Shown in pieces: positions 19,766 to 27,948 of a stretch of DNA of 46,120 nucleotides; the first letter of the stretch is position 1; each line of letters opens with the position of its first letter. Below the pieces are notes generated by a model. It saw nothing but the letters and a program-made list of their open reading frames with translations, searched no databases and had not been told where the DNA came from. The DNA comes from JBHENC01 sp051000345. GTDB lineage: Bacteria > Acidobacteriota > Blastocatellia > Pyrinomonadales > Pyrinomonadaceae. Made by a program: the position numbers and the translations under genes. The stretch spans positions 1-46,120 of the forward strand of contig JBPCOJ010000101.1 in NCBI GenBank assembly GCA_051000345.1, written 5' to 3'.

Positions 19766-20224
19766 CTAGGAAGCAGTTTTGAGGCTCACTTGTAAACGAC
19801 GCGAAGCAGCTTCGCCGATTGACTCTGTGAGTAAATCAGGTTCATTTGCGAGTACCAGATGAATAACACGACGCTCGTTTGGAATCATCGGCGCAAAAGT
19901 GAAAGCAGTACCGTTTTTGCGGACTTGCGCGGCGGCGTATTGTGCCATCGCGTGCAATTCTGCTTCGCGTGTCGCGCGAAAGTTCTTAACATCGCAAACG
20001 ATTCGCTCATCTCTTGCAAGGGTTCGCCCGTAAGCTTGATTGACAAGATGCTCAAGGGCTTCGAGAAGTTCTCCACCTTCGTTGAGCAGGAACGAATCGT
20101 CTGTGCCATCCAGATTTAGCAGGCACCCGTTCGGCACGTTTCTTAGCTCAACGCTTATATCTAGTTGCGCACCGGCAAATACCGCGCTGAGGAAATCTTT
20201 CGCTTGTGTACATGATTCGTTCAT
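19766..20224 (-). CDS. jag: Jag/KhpB-like RNA-binding protein (KH plus R3H domains)
   Basis: 152 residues. The first ~75 form the Jag-type KH domain (the GCLLNLDGTDDSFLLNEGGELLEALEHLVNQ region) and the rest the R3H domain, ending in APMIPNERRVIHLVL, close to the family ERRxVH motif. The separate N-terminal Jag_N domain of Bacillus is missing. Placement after yidC, as in many Gram-positives, supports the call. It is thought to bind RNA with KhpA and affect cell-envelope growth. Confidence 0.9.
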   Translation of the reverse strand: MNESCTQAKDFLSAVFAGAQLDISVELRNVPNGCLLNLDGTDDSFLLNEGGELLEALEHLVNQAYGRTLARDERIVCDVKNFRATREAELHAMAQYAAAQVRKNGTAFTFAPMIPNERRVIHLVLANEPDLLTESIGEAASRRLQVSLKTAS

Positions 20225-20277
20225 AGTGGCGAAATTTTAGCAGTAGAATGCGCCTTTTACCTAATTCGCAGAGAGGG

Positions 20278-22206
20278 TTAAGCGCGTGCAGCGTTCAATT
20301 TACCGGGCGGATTCTTAGTCGAACGCGGATCAGCCTTCTTAGTTTCGGGCGGTTCAGGGTCGTCTTCGGACTTCGTTAAGTGGTTGATTAGAAATTGCTG
20401 CCCGAAACCGACGATGTTGCCGACGAGCCAGTAAAGCACCAAACCTGCTGGCACGCTCCAGAAAACAAAGAGCATAACGAGCGGCATCATCACGGCCATC
20501 ATTTTGCGCTGCAGCGGGTCTGCGGACGGCGCGGGAGTGATTAATTGCAGCACGACCATCGAACCGGCCATCAAAAGCGGCAGAACGTGTATAAAAAACG
20601 GCTCGGCAGACGATAAATCGGGTATCCACAGAAAAGACGTCTGGCGAAAATCAATTGAGATAGTAATTGCAGTGTAGAGCGCAAAAAGAAACGGCATTTG
20701 TATCAAGAGCGGCAGACACCCGCCGAGCGGATTGCCTTCCTTCATCAAACGCAATTGCTCCATTTGCAATTCTTTTAGCTTGGATTCGTTCTGCTTTAGC
20801 CCTTTGGCTTGCACGTCCTTGATTTCTTGCTGTAGTTCCTTCATGCGCGGCGCAAGCTTCTGCGCTTTCTTCATGGATTTGGACGAGCGCCATTTGAGCG
20901 GGAAAAAGAGCGAATAAATAAAAATAGTGAAAAGGATAATCGACAGGCCATAGCTGCCCGTCAAATTGTTCAGCCAACGGATACTGGAAAGAATGGGGAT
21001 CGCCAGCGGGCGTCGTATGCTTGCCAGAAAGCCGTAATTTATGAGTTCAGTTATATCTATCTGGCGTCCGCCCATTGCCTGACTGATGTAAGCATTCGCC
21101 GAGTGCAAAAGGTAATAATCCTTAGTACCGACGTAAAGTTCCGAAGTCGAACCATCTGCGGGAACCGGCACGAGCGCCGTCGTCAGAAAACGGTCTTCCT
21201 TTTTGCCGTTCGCTTCGTGTTCATATTTTGCTGTACGAAATTCGAGACCATCGAGCGGCTTCGATGGCACGGCGACCATTGCGAAATAAGTATCGCCGAT
21301 GCCCGCCCACTGAACAGCGCCGCCGACCTTCTTTACATTCTCGCCTTCTGGACGCTTTGAAGTGAACCACAGCCAGCCGTCTTCGCCTGAATGAATGGCC
21401 TGCGCCAGAAAACGCTGAACGCCGTTATTGACGTGCGCGACGCCTTCGGGAGCAACAGAATAAAGGCTGTAATGCGAAATGCCTTGATCGCCGATGCTCG
21501 GCCCGATAAGGATTTTTGCGGGAAGCGTTTGCCCGCCGCGCTTAAGGTCAATCGCCAGCCCGACGTTATAGCGGTCTGCGGAAAAGATTAAGCCTTTGGT
21601 GACGTCAAGCCCTGTCGCGTCATCGTGCAGCAGAAAATCCACGCGCTTTGTTTCATCTCCGGCGAGATTAATGTTGATGTCGCCCTCTTCGCCTTCAACT
21701 CCGTCTAGGCGGTAATTTTTCGCGGCGAGAATCGTGTTCAAGGCGGCGTCTTCCGTGAGAAGACGCAGCGGCGCGTCATCGGGCTGGCGCTTTAGTCCTT
21801 CCTGAGAAATGAGTTCAAGCGACTGCGGATTCTGTTTCGTGCCACCTGCGGAATGCAGATCGCGTTCTGTATCTTTGTTTTTCTTAACGATCCAACTCGT
21901 TGCAACTGCGCCGCGACTGCTCATTTTCACTTGATATAAAGGCGTTATAACCGTCAGCGTTCGCGGCGGCGTGTTATCCGGCGTTGTTTGAGCAAGCGTT
22001 GTTTCACTCTGTGGTTGAGTAGCGGCGGCGGGCGTTGGTTGCGGCGCAGTCGAAGACGGCTGCGCTGGATTTTGGTTTGTTTGCTGGACGGAAGAATCGT
22101 TCGTTTTATTCGGCTGTGGAGTCTGCGGCGGAAATAAATAACTCCAACCGAAAATCAGTGCGGCGGAAATAACAAGGAAAAGAACAAAACGCTGCTGTTG
22201 TTGCAT
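20278..22206 (-). CDS. yidC: Membrane protein insertase YidC
   Basis: 642 residues with an N-terminal membrane helix (about 7-24), a Gln/Pro/Thr-rich linker, a large periplasmic beta-sandwich domain (about 80-370), and the conserved insertase core with several helices from about 395 (LINYGFLASIRRPLAIPILSSIRWL, then PLKWRSSKSMKKAQKLAPRMKEL and FWSVPAGLVLYWLVGNI). This Gram-negative-type layout points to a diderm. The C-terminus is basic and Pro-rich. It inserts membrane proteins alone or with Sec. Confidence 0.97.
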   Translation of the reverse strand: MQQQQRFVLFLVISAALIFGWSYLFPPQTPQPNKTNDSSVQQTNQNPAQPSSTAPQPTPAAATQPQSETTLAQTTPDNTPPRTLTVITPLYQVKMSSRGAVATSWIVKKNKDTERDLHSAGGTKQNPQSLELISQEGLKRQPDDAPLRLLTEDAALNTILAAKNYRLDGVEGEEGDININLAGDETKRVDFLLHDDATGLDVTKGLIFSADRYNVGLAIDLKRGGQTLPAKILIGPSIGDQGISHYSLYSVAPEGVAHVNNGVQRFLAQAIHSGEDGWLWFTSKRPEGENVKKVGGAVQWAGIGDTYFAMVAVPSKPLDGLEFRTAKYEHEANGKKEDRFLTTALVPVPADGSTSELYVGTKDYYLLHSANAYISQAMGGRQIDITELINYGFLASIRRPLAIPILSSIRWLNNLTGSYGLSIILFTIFIYSLFFPLKWRSSKSMKKAQKLAPRMKELQQEIKDVQAKGLKQNESKLKELQMEQLRLMKEGNPLGGCLPLLIQMPFLFALYTAITISIDFRQTSFLWIPDLSSAEPFFIHVLPLLMAGSMVVLQLITPAPSADPLQRKMMAVMMPLVMLFVFWSVPAGLVLYWLVGNIVGFGQQFLINHLTKSEDDPEPPETKKADPRSTKNPPGKLNAARA

Positions 22207-22283
22207 TTAGGTTTATTAATGAAAATTTACCGGAAAAACATTGCGGTTAAATTATTACGAGCGGCAGTAAGCGACAGTTTCAG

Positions 22284-22493
22284 TCATTTAACGGGATCGT
22301 AGCCGCCCGGATGAAACGGGTGACAACGTAAAAGGCGTCGCGCTCCCAACCACAACCCGCGCATTGCGCCATGCCGCTCAATCGCCTCACGCGCGTAATC
22401 CGAGCAGGTCGGCACAAAACGGCACGAGGGTGGAAGCAAAGGCGAAACAAACGCCTTGTAAAGCTTCAGGAGTGCTACAAACGCATATCTCAA
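22284..22493 (-). CDS. yidD: Membrane protein insertion efficiency factor YidD
   Basis: 69 residues with the complete YidD signature: ALLKLYKAFVSPLLPPSCRFVPTCSDYAREAI, then GLWLGARRLLRCHPFHPGGYDPV. It is a small membrane-associated protein that helps YidC-dependent insertion. Six bases separate it from rnpA. Confidence 0.96.
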   Translation of the reverse strand: MRYAFVALLKLYKAFVSPLLPPSCRFVPTCSDYAREAIERHGAMRGLWLGARRLLRCHPFHPGGYDPVK

Positions 22494-22499
22494 GAAGAG

Positions 22500-22895
22500 T
22501 CACCGCTCGATTCGCTGATTGAAGCCGCGACGCTCATGCTTGACGGCGTCAGCAACGATTCGCCGGAACTCCTCCAGCGGTTCCGGTAACTTGACCACTA
22601 ATAAACGCCGCCTTGCATTAAGCACAAAATCGCATTTTATCTGAAGTTCGTCCAAATTCGGATAATTCAAACGAAAAGTCTCGCGCAGCAGCCGTTTGGC
22701 GCGATTGCGCGCAACCGCATTGCCGATAGCCTTGCGCGAAGCTGTAATGCCGATTCTGTGATATGGCAAATCGTTCGGATGCACAAAGGCCGACATTAAA
22801 TGGCCGTCGTAGCGTTTGCCGCGGTCATAAACGTGCCGGAATTCGGCTGGCAGGCGCAGGCGCGTGAAGGCGGGCGAAGCTTCGCGCACCGTCAT
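22500..22895 (-). CDS. rnpA: Ribonuclease P protein component
   Basis: 131 residues containing the RNA-binding signature RNRAKRLLRETFR plus the FRHVYDRGKRYDG start typical of RnpA. It assists the RNase P RNA in 5' tRNA maturation. The ATG at 22895 shares its A with the rpmH stop (TGATG), so translation is coupled; a TTG one codon earlier is less likely. Confidence 0.96.
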   Translation of the reverse strand: MTVREASPAFTRLRLPAEFRHVYDRGKRYDGHLMSAFVHPNDLPYHRIGITASRKAIGNAVARNRAKRLLRETFRLNYPNLDELQIKCDFVLNARRRLLVVKLPEPLEEFRRIVADAVKHERRGFNQRIER

Positions 22896-23041
22896 CAATA
22901 ATGCGCCGGAGTCAAACGCTTGCGTCCCTTTGCGCGACGCCTTTTTATCACGAGGCGTCCGTTCTTCGTCGCCATGCGCGCGCGGAACCCGTGCGTTTTG
23001 GCGCGACGGCGATTGTTCGGTTGGAATGTCGGCTTTGCCAT
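22895..23041 (-). CDS. rpmH: 50S ribosomal protein L34
   Basis: A 48-residue reading frame translated here from the minus strand: MAKPTFQPNNRRRAKTHGFR, then ARMATKNGRLVIKRRRAKGR and KRLTPAHY. This is the full L34 signature. AGGAG precedes the ATG by about 11 bases. It heads the rpmH-rnpA-yidD-yidC cluster that flanks bacterial origins. Confidence 0.97.
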   Translation of the reverse strand: MAKPTFQPNNRRRAKTHGFRARMATKNGRLVIKRRRAKGRKRLTPAHY

Positions 23042-23074
23042 AGTCAGCAGTTCTCCTCTTAAACGAAAAGAGCG

Positions 23075-23103
23075 AGATTAACCTTGCCCGAATAATATGT
23101 CAA
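23075..23103 (-). promoter_or_regulatory. rpmH operon promoter
   Basis: Minus-strand -35 TTGACA (23098-23103), 17-bp spacer, -10 TAATCT (23075-23080). The predicted start leaves about 27 nt of leader with an AGGAG site before rpmH. Strong and well placed. Confidence 0.78.
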
Positions 23104-23411
23104 GAAACCGGCACAGGTAATCAACCGGCGCAAATCAATTACGATGATAATTTCTTTCGCTGCTCTTTGGAAATACCGGATGAGCAGCCAGCATTTCTTC
23201 TGTACTAAATCGGTTCGATACTTCGCTTTTTCTTTACCTTCCGCTCAAAAAAGCCAAGCATTTTCTTGCTTGAAAAAATATCTTCGTAGGCTGTGGATTT
23301 CTCTTGCATTATTTGCGGCGACTATGTTAGTCTCCGCCCGTTTCAAACGCGCTCTGTAGCTGTAAGTTGTTGATAATCAAATACTTAAAGCATCACTTTA
23401 AGTTTCGAGAG

Positions 23412-23445
23412 TTTTCCACAGGCCTGTGGAAAACTCTGTGGAAAA
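23412..23445. other. Upstream oriC sub-region: three DnaA boxes before dnaA
   Basis: Three exact TTTTCCACA-type boxes: 23412-23420 (plus), 23425-23433 (minus) and 23437-23445 (minus). They probably form part of a bipartite origin and may let DnaA repress its own gene. The 571-nt region 23042-23612 otherwise holds the rpmH promoter and a weak dnaA promoter candidate; I see no gene in it. Confidence 0.8.
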
Positions 23446-23521
23446 CTTTTTAAGTGCTGCTGTAAATACGACCAAGACAGAGCATTTTCAACGGCTTCTG
23501 GGAAGTCGCTGAAACCATAAC

Positions 23522-23551
23522 TTGAAATCCAAGAAAACAACCGTGTGTACT
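23522..23551 (+). promoter_or_regulatory. Possible dnaA promoter
   Basis: TTGAAA (23522-23527), an 18-bp spacer and TGTACT (23546-23551) resemble a weak vegetative promoter placed about 60 nt before the dnaA ATG. It lies just after the DnaA boxes, which would suit autoregulation. Confidence 0.35.
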
Positions 23552-23612
23552 GATTTATGACAGACGGTTTTAGCGGTAAATCCGAACTTTATTGCGAAAC
23601 AGGATAGACGCC

Positions 23613-25082
23613 ATGAGCACAATCATTGAACATCGAGTCTGGAATGAAATATTGTGTGCCGTCGAAAAGCGGCTCAACCGCCAGAGCTTTGATACTTGGT
23701 TCCGCCCGATTCGTTTTGACGGGTGCGATAACGCCGGTCAGATACTGCATCTGCGCGCGCCGAATCAAGTGATTATGGATTGGGTGAGTTCTAATTACTC
23801 GGAAGTGCTCGGCGAGTCGCTGAAGGAACTGAATCTAGCACGCTATCAAGTTGATTGGATTGTCGAGGAAGAAGACAGCAACTCTGCGGACAAACTTGCG
23901 GACATGAGCAGCACAGACGCCGGATACAGGTTTAGCGAAAGCACGGAGGCAAAAAACGGCGGGGGCAAATCTTCATCCAGCCTTTTTTCTCTTTTGGAAG
24001 CAGCCGAATCCGACGGCCTCGCGCCCGGCGCGACCACGTTCGTTGATTTAGAGCCGCTGGAATTATCGCTTAATCCCAAATACACTTTTCAGACTTTCGT
24101 TGTCGGCTCATGCAATCAGTTCGCGCACGCCGCATCGCTCGCCGTCGCTGAAGCTCCCGGCAAAACTTATAATCCGCTTTACATTTACGGCGGCGTCGGT
24201 TTGGGCAAAACGCATTTGATGCACGCCATCGGGCACACTATTAAAGAGCGCAATCGCCACCTACGTTTGTCTTATATGTCTGCGGAAAAGTTTATGAACG
24301 AATTGATTAACGCGATTCGTTACGACAAAGCGCAGACTTTCCGCGAAAAATATCGCTCCATTGATATTCTATTGATGGATGATATTCAGTTCATGGCCGG
24401 GAAAGAACGTACGCAGGAAGAGTTTTTCCATACTTTCAATGCTCTTTACGACGGCCAAAAGCAGATCGTGATTACTTCCGATTGCCCGCCGCGTGAAATC
24501 CCCACGCTCGAAGAACGATTGCACTCGCGCTTTGAATGGGGTTTGATCGCGGACATGGAGCCGCCCGACCTCGAAACAAAAGTCGCAATCCTGAAACGCA
24601 AAGCAGACCTTGACGGCGTTCAATTGCCGGACGACGTGGCTTTCTTCATCGCTGGCAAAGTCAAAAGCAACATACGCGAACTCGAAGGTTCGCTGGTGCG
24701 CCTCGTGGCGATTTCGTCATTGCGCGGCGTGCCTATCTCGAAGATGCTCGCGCAGGACGCCATACGCAATATCGCAGAGAGTGACCAACCGGCAGGAATC
24801 ACCATCGAGCAGATTCAACAGGCGGTCTCGACGCACTATCGTCTACGCGTTGACGAGATAAAATCCAAAAATAATGCCAGACAAATCAGCGTTCCGCGTC
24901 AGGTGGCGATGTATCTCTGTAAACGCTTGACGAAACATAGCTTCCCGGAGATCGGGCGCGAGTTCGGCGGCAAGCACCACACCACCGTAATTCACTCTGT
25001 CGATAAGATCGAAGCGCTCGTTTTGAAGGACGAAAATTTCCACAGGGTCGTCGGTTCCCTTATCGACAATCTTTGCAAGTAG
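23613..25082 (+). CDS. dnaA: Chromosomal replication initiator protein DnaA
   Basis: 489 residues from the ATG at 23613, chosen over an earlier TTG because AGGA lies eight bases upstream and the protein then begins in the family N-terminal domain (WNEILCAVEKRLNRQSFDTWFRPI). Walker A GGVGLGKT is at 193-200, Walker B is ILLMDDIQF, and the C-terminal DnaA-box-binding signature is GGKHHTTVIHSVDKIE. A linker of about 60 residues separates domains I and III. It should bind the TTTTCCACA boxes on both sides of its gene and open the AT-rich tract before dnaN. Confidence 0.98.
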   Translation: MSTIIEHRVWNEILCAVEKRLNRQSFDTWFRPIRFDGCDNAGQILHLRAPNQVIMDWVSSNYSEVLGESLKELNLARYQVDWIVEEEDSNSADKLADMSSTDAGYRFSESTEAKNGGGKSSSSLFSLLEAAESDGLAPGATTFVDLEPLELSLNPKYTFQTFVVGSCNQFAHAASLAVAEAPGKTYNPLYIYGGVGLGKTHLMHAIGHTIKERNRHLRLSYMSAEKFMNELINAIRYDKAQTFREKYRSIDILLMDDIQFMAGKERTQEEFFHTFNALYDGQKQIVITSDCPPREIPTLEERLHSRFEWGLIADMEPPDLETKVAILKRKADLDGVQLPDDVAFFIAGKVKSNIRELEGSLVRLVAISSLRGVPISKMLAQDAIRNIAESDQPAGITIEQIQQAVSTHYRLRVDEIKSKNNARQISVPRQVAMYLCKRLTKHSFPEIGREFGGKHHTTVIHSVDKIEALVLKDENFHRVVGSLIDNLCK

Positions 25083-25106
25083 TTACGTAACTTTTAGGGC
25101 AAAAAG

Positions 25107-25335
25107 TTTTCCACAGTACGGTTTTCGGTTAAGCTCTTTGTATTCTTATACTTAATTTGGAGTTTTCCACATTTCCACAGGCATCGCAACAATTGACCCT
25201 GTGGAAAACCTTCTAGCCTGTGGAAAATAAAAGTTTTCCACAGATGAGCAAAGTTTTCCACAACCTTTTCCACAGCCCCTGTGGAAAACAATCCCTTTGG
25301 TGTCAACAATAAAGTGAGTTTTCCACATTTCCACA
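25107..25335. other. oriC DnaA-box cluster between dnaA and dnaN
   Basis: Nine exact TTTTCCACA boxes and two ATTTCCACA variants. Plus strand: 25107, 25163, 25171 (variant), 25234, 25254, 25266, 25319, 25327 (variant). Minus strand: 25200, 25219, 25280. None has the E. coli form TTATCCACA; the T at position three is uniform. The last two sit head to tail against the unwinding element. The 385-nt stretch 25083-25467 has no gene. Confidence 0.93.
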
Positions 25336-25385
25336 GGCCCTACTACTACTACTATATAGATATATATATATTTAATTAGTATAAG
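25336..25385 (+). other. oriC unwinding element: GC clamp, five DnaA-trios and AT-rich tract
   Basis: Directly after the last DnaA box comes GGCC (25336-25339), five CTA triplets (25340-25354), that is 3'-GAT-5' DnaA-trios on the complementary strand, and then an almost pure A/T tract (TATATAGATATATATATA). This order is that of the Bacillus subtilis basal unwinding system, where DnaA filaments grow from the boxes along the trios to strip the strands. Melting is therefore predicted at about 25350-25380. Confidence 0.88.
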
Positions 25386-25467
25386 TAGTAAAAGGCGGCA
25401 CACCATTTTTGAATCGTTTTGGGTTAATATCCGAACCAAATTTTAATTGTCTAGCAGGAGCACATAA

Positions 25468-26583
25468 ATGGAATTCAGTATCAGCAAAAATATTTTGCAA
25501 AAAGAGTTGGCTTTCGTGCAGGGCGTCGTCGAAAGAAAAAACACGATTCCGGTTCTCTCGAATATTCTCATCGAGTCGGTCGGCGAGAACACCATTCGAT
25601 TCACAGGCACGGATTTGGATGTCACGATTCGCTGCGAAGCCGAAGCGGGGGAAATCAAAACACAGGGCGCGATGTGCGTTCAGGCACGCAAGCTTTTCGA
25701 CATCTCTCGTTTGTTGCCGGATGCGCCGGTGAATTTCCGCAAAGAAGAAAACGATTGGGTGACAATCAAATGCGAGCGCTCGAACTTCAAAGTGCCGGGC
25801 GTCGCGCGCGACACGTTCCCGGAAGTGCCGAGCTTCAAATCCGCGCCGACGAAAATGGCTGCCGACATCTTCAAAACTTTTATTGACCGCACGATTTTCG
25901 CCATCACGCAGGAAGAATCCCGTTACACGCTTTCCGGCGCAAAATTCATGTTGGACAAAACGGGCGCTAAGATGGTTACAACCGACGGGCACCGCCTCGC
26001 CTATATCGAGCGTCGGACTCAGGCCAAAGACGCAGCCACAGAGCCTCTGGACGCGCTTATTCCACGCAAGACGCTGGCAGAGCTGACCAAATTAACGGCC
26101 AACTACGAAGGCGACATCAATTTGGGCGCGGATCAAAACCACATTTACTTTGAAGTCGGCGCGCGTCTCTTGATTTCCAGAATGCTGACAGGCCAATTCC
26201 CGAACTATGAAATGGTGATGCCGAAGGGCAACGACAAATCCGTTGTCTTCGACGGCGCGCAACTCAATCAAGCGATTCGCCGCGTCGCGCTAATGGCAGA
26301 CGACCGCTCGCACGCCATACGTTTTCAACTCGCAGACGGGAATCTACACATCAGCTCGCAAAACGCCGAAGAAGGCGAAGCGCGCGAAAGCATCGCCACC
26401 GAATACTCCGGTGACGAAACCGAAATCGGCTTCAACGCACAGTACCTGCAAGATTTTCTCAACGTCATCGGCGACGGCAAGATTGCGTTTGAGTTCAAAG
26501 ACGCGAACGCGCAAGCGCAACTGCGCCCGGCAGACGACACCGACTACGATTACAAATACGTCATCATGCCGATGCGAATTTGA
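25468..26583 (+). CDS. dnaN: DNA polymerase III beta sliding clamp
   Basis: 371 residues with the three-fold clamp layout, start MEFSISKNILQKELAFVQGVVERKNTIPVLSNILIES and the family ending YVIMPMRI. An AGGAG site precedes the ATG. It encircles DNA and tethers polymerase III. It follows oriC directly and ends in a clear terminator, so recF needs its own promoter or readthrough. Confidence 0.98.
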   Translation: MEFSISKNILQKELAFVQGVVERKNTIPVLSNILIESVGENTIRFTGTDLDVTIRCEAEAGEIKTQGAMCVQARKLFDISRLLPDAPVNFRKEENDWVTIKCERSNFKVPGVARDTFPEVPSFKSAPTKMAADIFKTFIDRTIFAITQEESRYTLSGAKFMLDKTGAKMVTTDGHRLAYIERRTQAKDAATEPLDALIPRKTLAELTKLTANYEGDINLGADQNHIYFEVGARLLISRMLTGQFPNYEMVMPKGNDKSVVFDGAQLNQAIRRVALMADDRSHAIRFQLADGNLHISSQNAEEGEARESIATEYSGDETEIGFNAQYLQDFLNVIGDGKIAFEFKDANAQAQLRPADDTDYDYKYVIMPMRI

Positions 26584-26623
26584 GATTATCGAAATCTTAG
26601 AATCCAAAATCTTCCATTCAACG

Positions 26624-26658
26624 AAAGCGTCTTTGCTTCAATCGCAGAGACGCTTTTT
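26624..26658 (+). terminator. Rho-independent terminator after dnaN
   Basis: A 13-bp stem (AAAGCGTCTTTGC pairing with GCAGAGACGCTTT, one G-U pair) with a seven-base loop runs into TTTTT. It lies 41 nt beyond the dnaN stop. Confidence 0.8.
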
Positions 26659-26745
26659 ACATTCCTGCAAGCGACGAACTTATCTTGGAAATTATCTCGC
26701 GTCCGAAACCGCACGAAGCGGCGCGGCGTGTGTTAAAATCTACAC

Positions 26746-27897
26746 ATGCTGCTCGAATCTTTAGAAGTCCACAACTGGAGAAATCTGAGCGGCAAAATCT
26801 TTTGGACGCACGGACTCAACATCATTCACGGCGACAACGGGCAGGGCAAAACAAACTGGCTCGAAGCCATCTATCTGCTCGCCACCACCAAATCCTTTCG
26901 CACGCAGCGCCCGCAGGAAGCCGTCCTCTTCGGTGAAGATTTAGCAGTCGTGCGCGGCCTCGTTTCGCAGAGCGCGGACATTCACCGCGAACTGCAAGTC
27001 AACATTCAGGGCAACACGAAATCAATTTCCGTCAACGGCAAACGCGAAGCTCTCACGCGCTACTTAGGCCAACTCCACGCCGTCGCTTTCACCGCAGACG
27101 AACTCGAAGTCGTGCGCGGCGCGCCGGACGCGCGTCGCCGCTTTCTTGATCGCGGCGTCATCTCGCTTCATCCTTCCTACGTGCAAACAATCGGCGATTA
27201 CAGTCGCGTCATCAAGCAAAAGAATCGCCTTTTGCAAAACGCTTCGGAAGCCGAAATGAACCTCGCGCAAGTCACGGAAATAATCGCTCCTTGGAATGAA
27301 CAACTCATTCACCTGAGCGCCGAAATCCACCGCGCGCGAATCGATTACGTCGAGCACTTGCAGGCCGAACTCAAGCCGCGTTTTTTCGAGCGTGAAGAAG
27401 TCGCAATCCGTTACGTTTCATCGCTCGAAGGCAAAGGCGATTTGAGCGATTACGAAGCGCTTATCACAGCGCGTTTAGATTTTCGTTTGCAGGCAGAAAT
27501 CAACTCCAGTTACGCGCTCATCGGCCCGCACAGAGACGACTTAGAAATACTCTTTGACGGGCGCGATTTGCGTTCCTTCGGAAGCTCCGGGCAACAGCGT
27601 AGCGCATTGATAATACTTGACTTAGCAGCGATTTCCGTGTACTATAACAGGCATCGTGAGTATCCGCTTTTCCTCATCGACGACGTGGACGCAGAGCTTG
27701 ATCGAAAGCGTTTGAACAGTTTGCTGGAATACCTCGATGGGCGCACGCAAACGTTCATTACGACCTCCAAAGAGAGCCTCGTCGAACAGTTCATCGAACG
27801 CGCCGGTGTGTACTTGATTAAGAACGGCGCGGTGCAAACAAAAACGACTGTCGTCGAACCCCTTTCGTCGCACGCGGAAGTCGCCGAAAGCATCTAA
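26746..27897 (+). CDS. recF: DNA replication and repair protein RecF
   Basis: 383 residues, SMC-like ATPase: Walker A GDNGQGKTN near residue 35, signature SSGQQRSALIILDLA, and Walker B LFLIDDVDAELD. With RecO and RecR it helps load RecA at gaps. The position between dnaN and gyrB is the conserved bacterial order. The start has no obvious ribosome-binding sequence, but the conserved N-terminus (LLESLEVHNWRNL) begins there. Confidence 0.96.
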   Translation: MLLESLEVHNWRNLSGKIFWTHGLNIIHGDNGQGKTNWLEAIYLLATTKSFRTQRPQEAVLFGEDLAVVRGLVSQSADIHRELQVNIQGNTKSISVNGKREALTRYLGQLHAVAFTADELEVVRGAPDARRRFLDRGVISLHPSYVQTIGDYSRVIKQKNRLLQNASEAEMNLAQVTEIIAPWNEQLIHLSAEIHRARIDYVEHLQAELKPRFFEREEVAIRYVSSLEGKGDLSDYEALITARLDFRLQAEINSSYALIGPHRDDLEILFDGRDLRSFGSSGQQRSALIILDLAAISVYYNRHREYPLFLIDDVDAELDRKRLNSLLEYLDGRTQTFITTSKESLVEQFIERAGVYLIKNGAVQTKTTVVEPLSSHAEVAESI

Positions 27898-27948
27898 CAT
27901 TTTGTCAGCGCAACAAGCAAAAAAATCGTTCGGGCAAGAAGAAAATTT

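Noticed and set aside
23292..23300. TGTGGATTT as a fourth upstream DnaA box
   Set aside because: Only seven of nine bases match and it is isolated from the cluster.
25107..25335. Repeated TTTTCCACA units as a CRISPR or iteron array
   Set aside because: Units occur in both orientations with irregular spacing and match DnaA boxes next to dnaA; there are no uniform spacers or cas genes.
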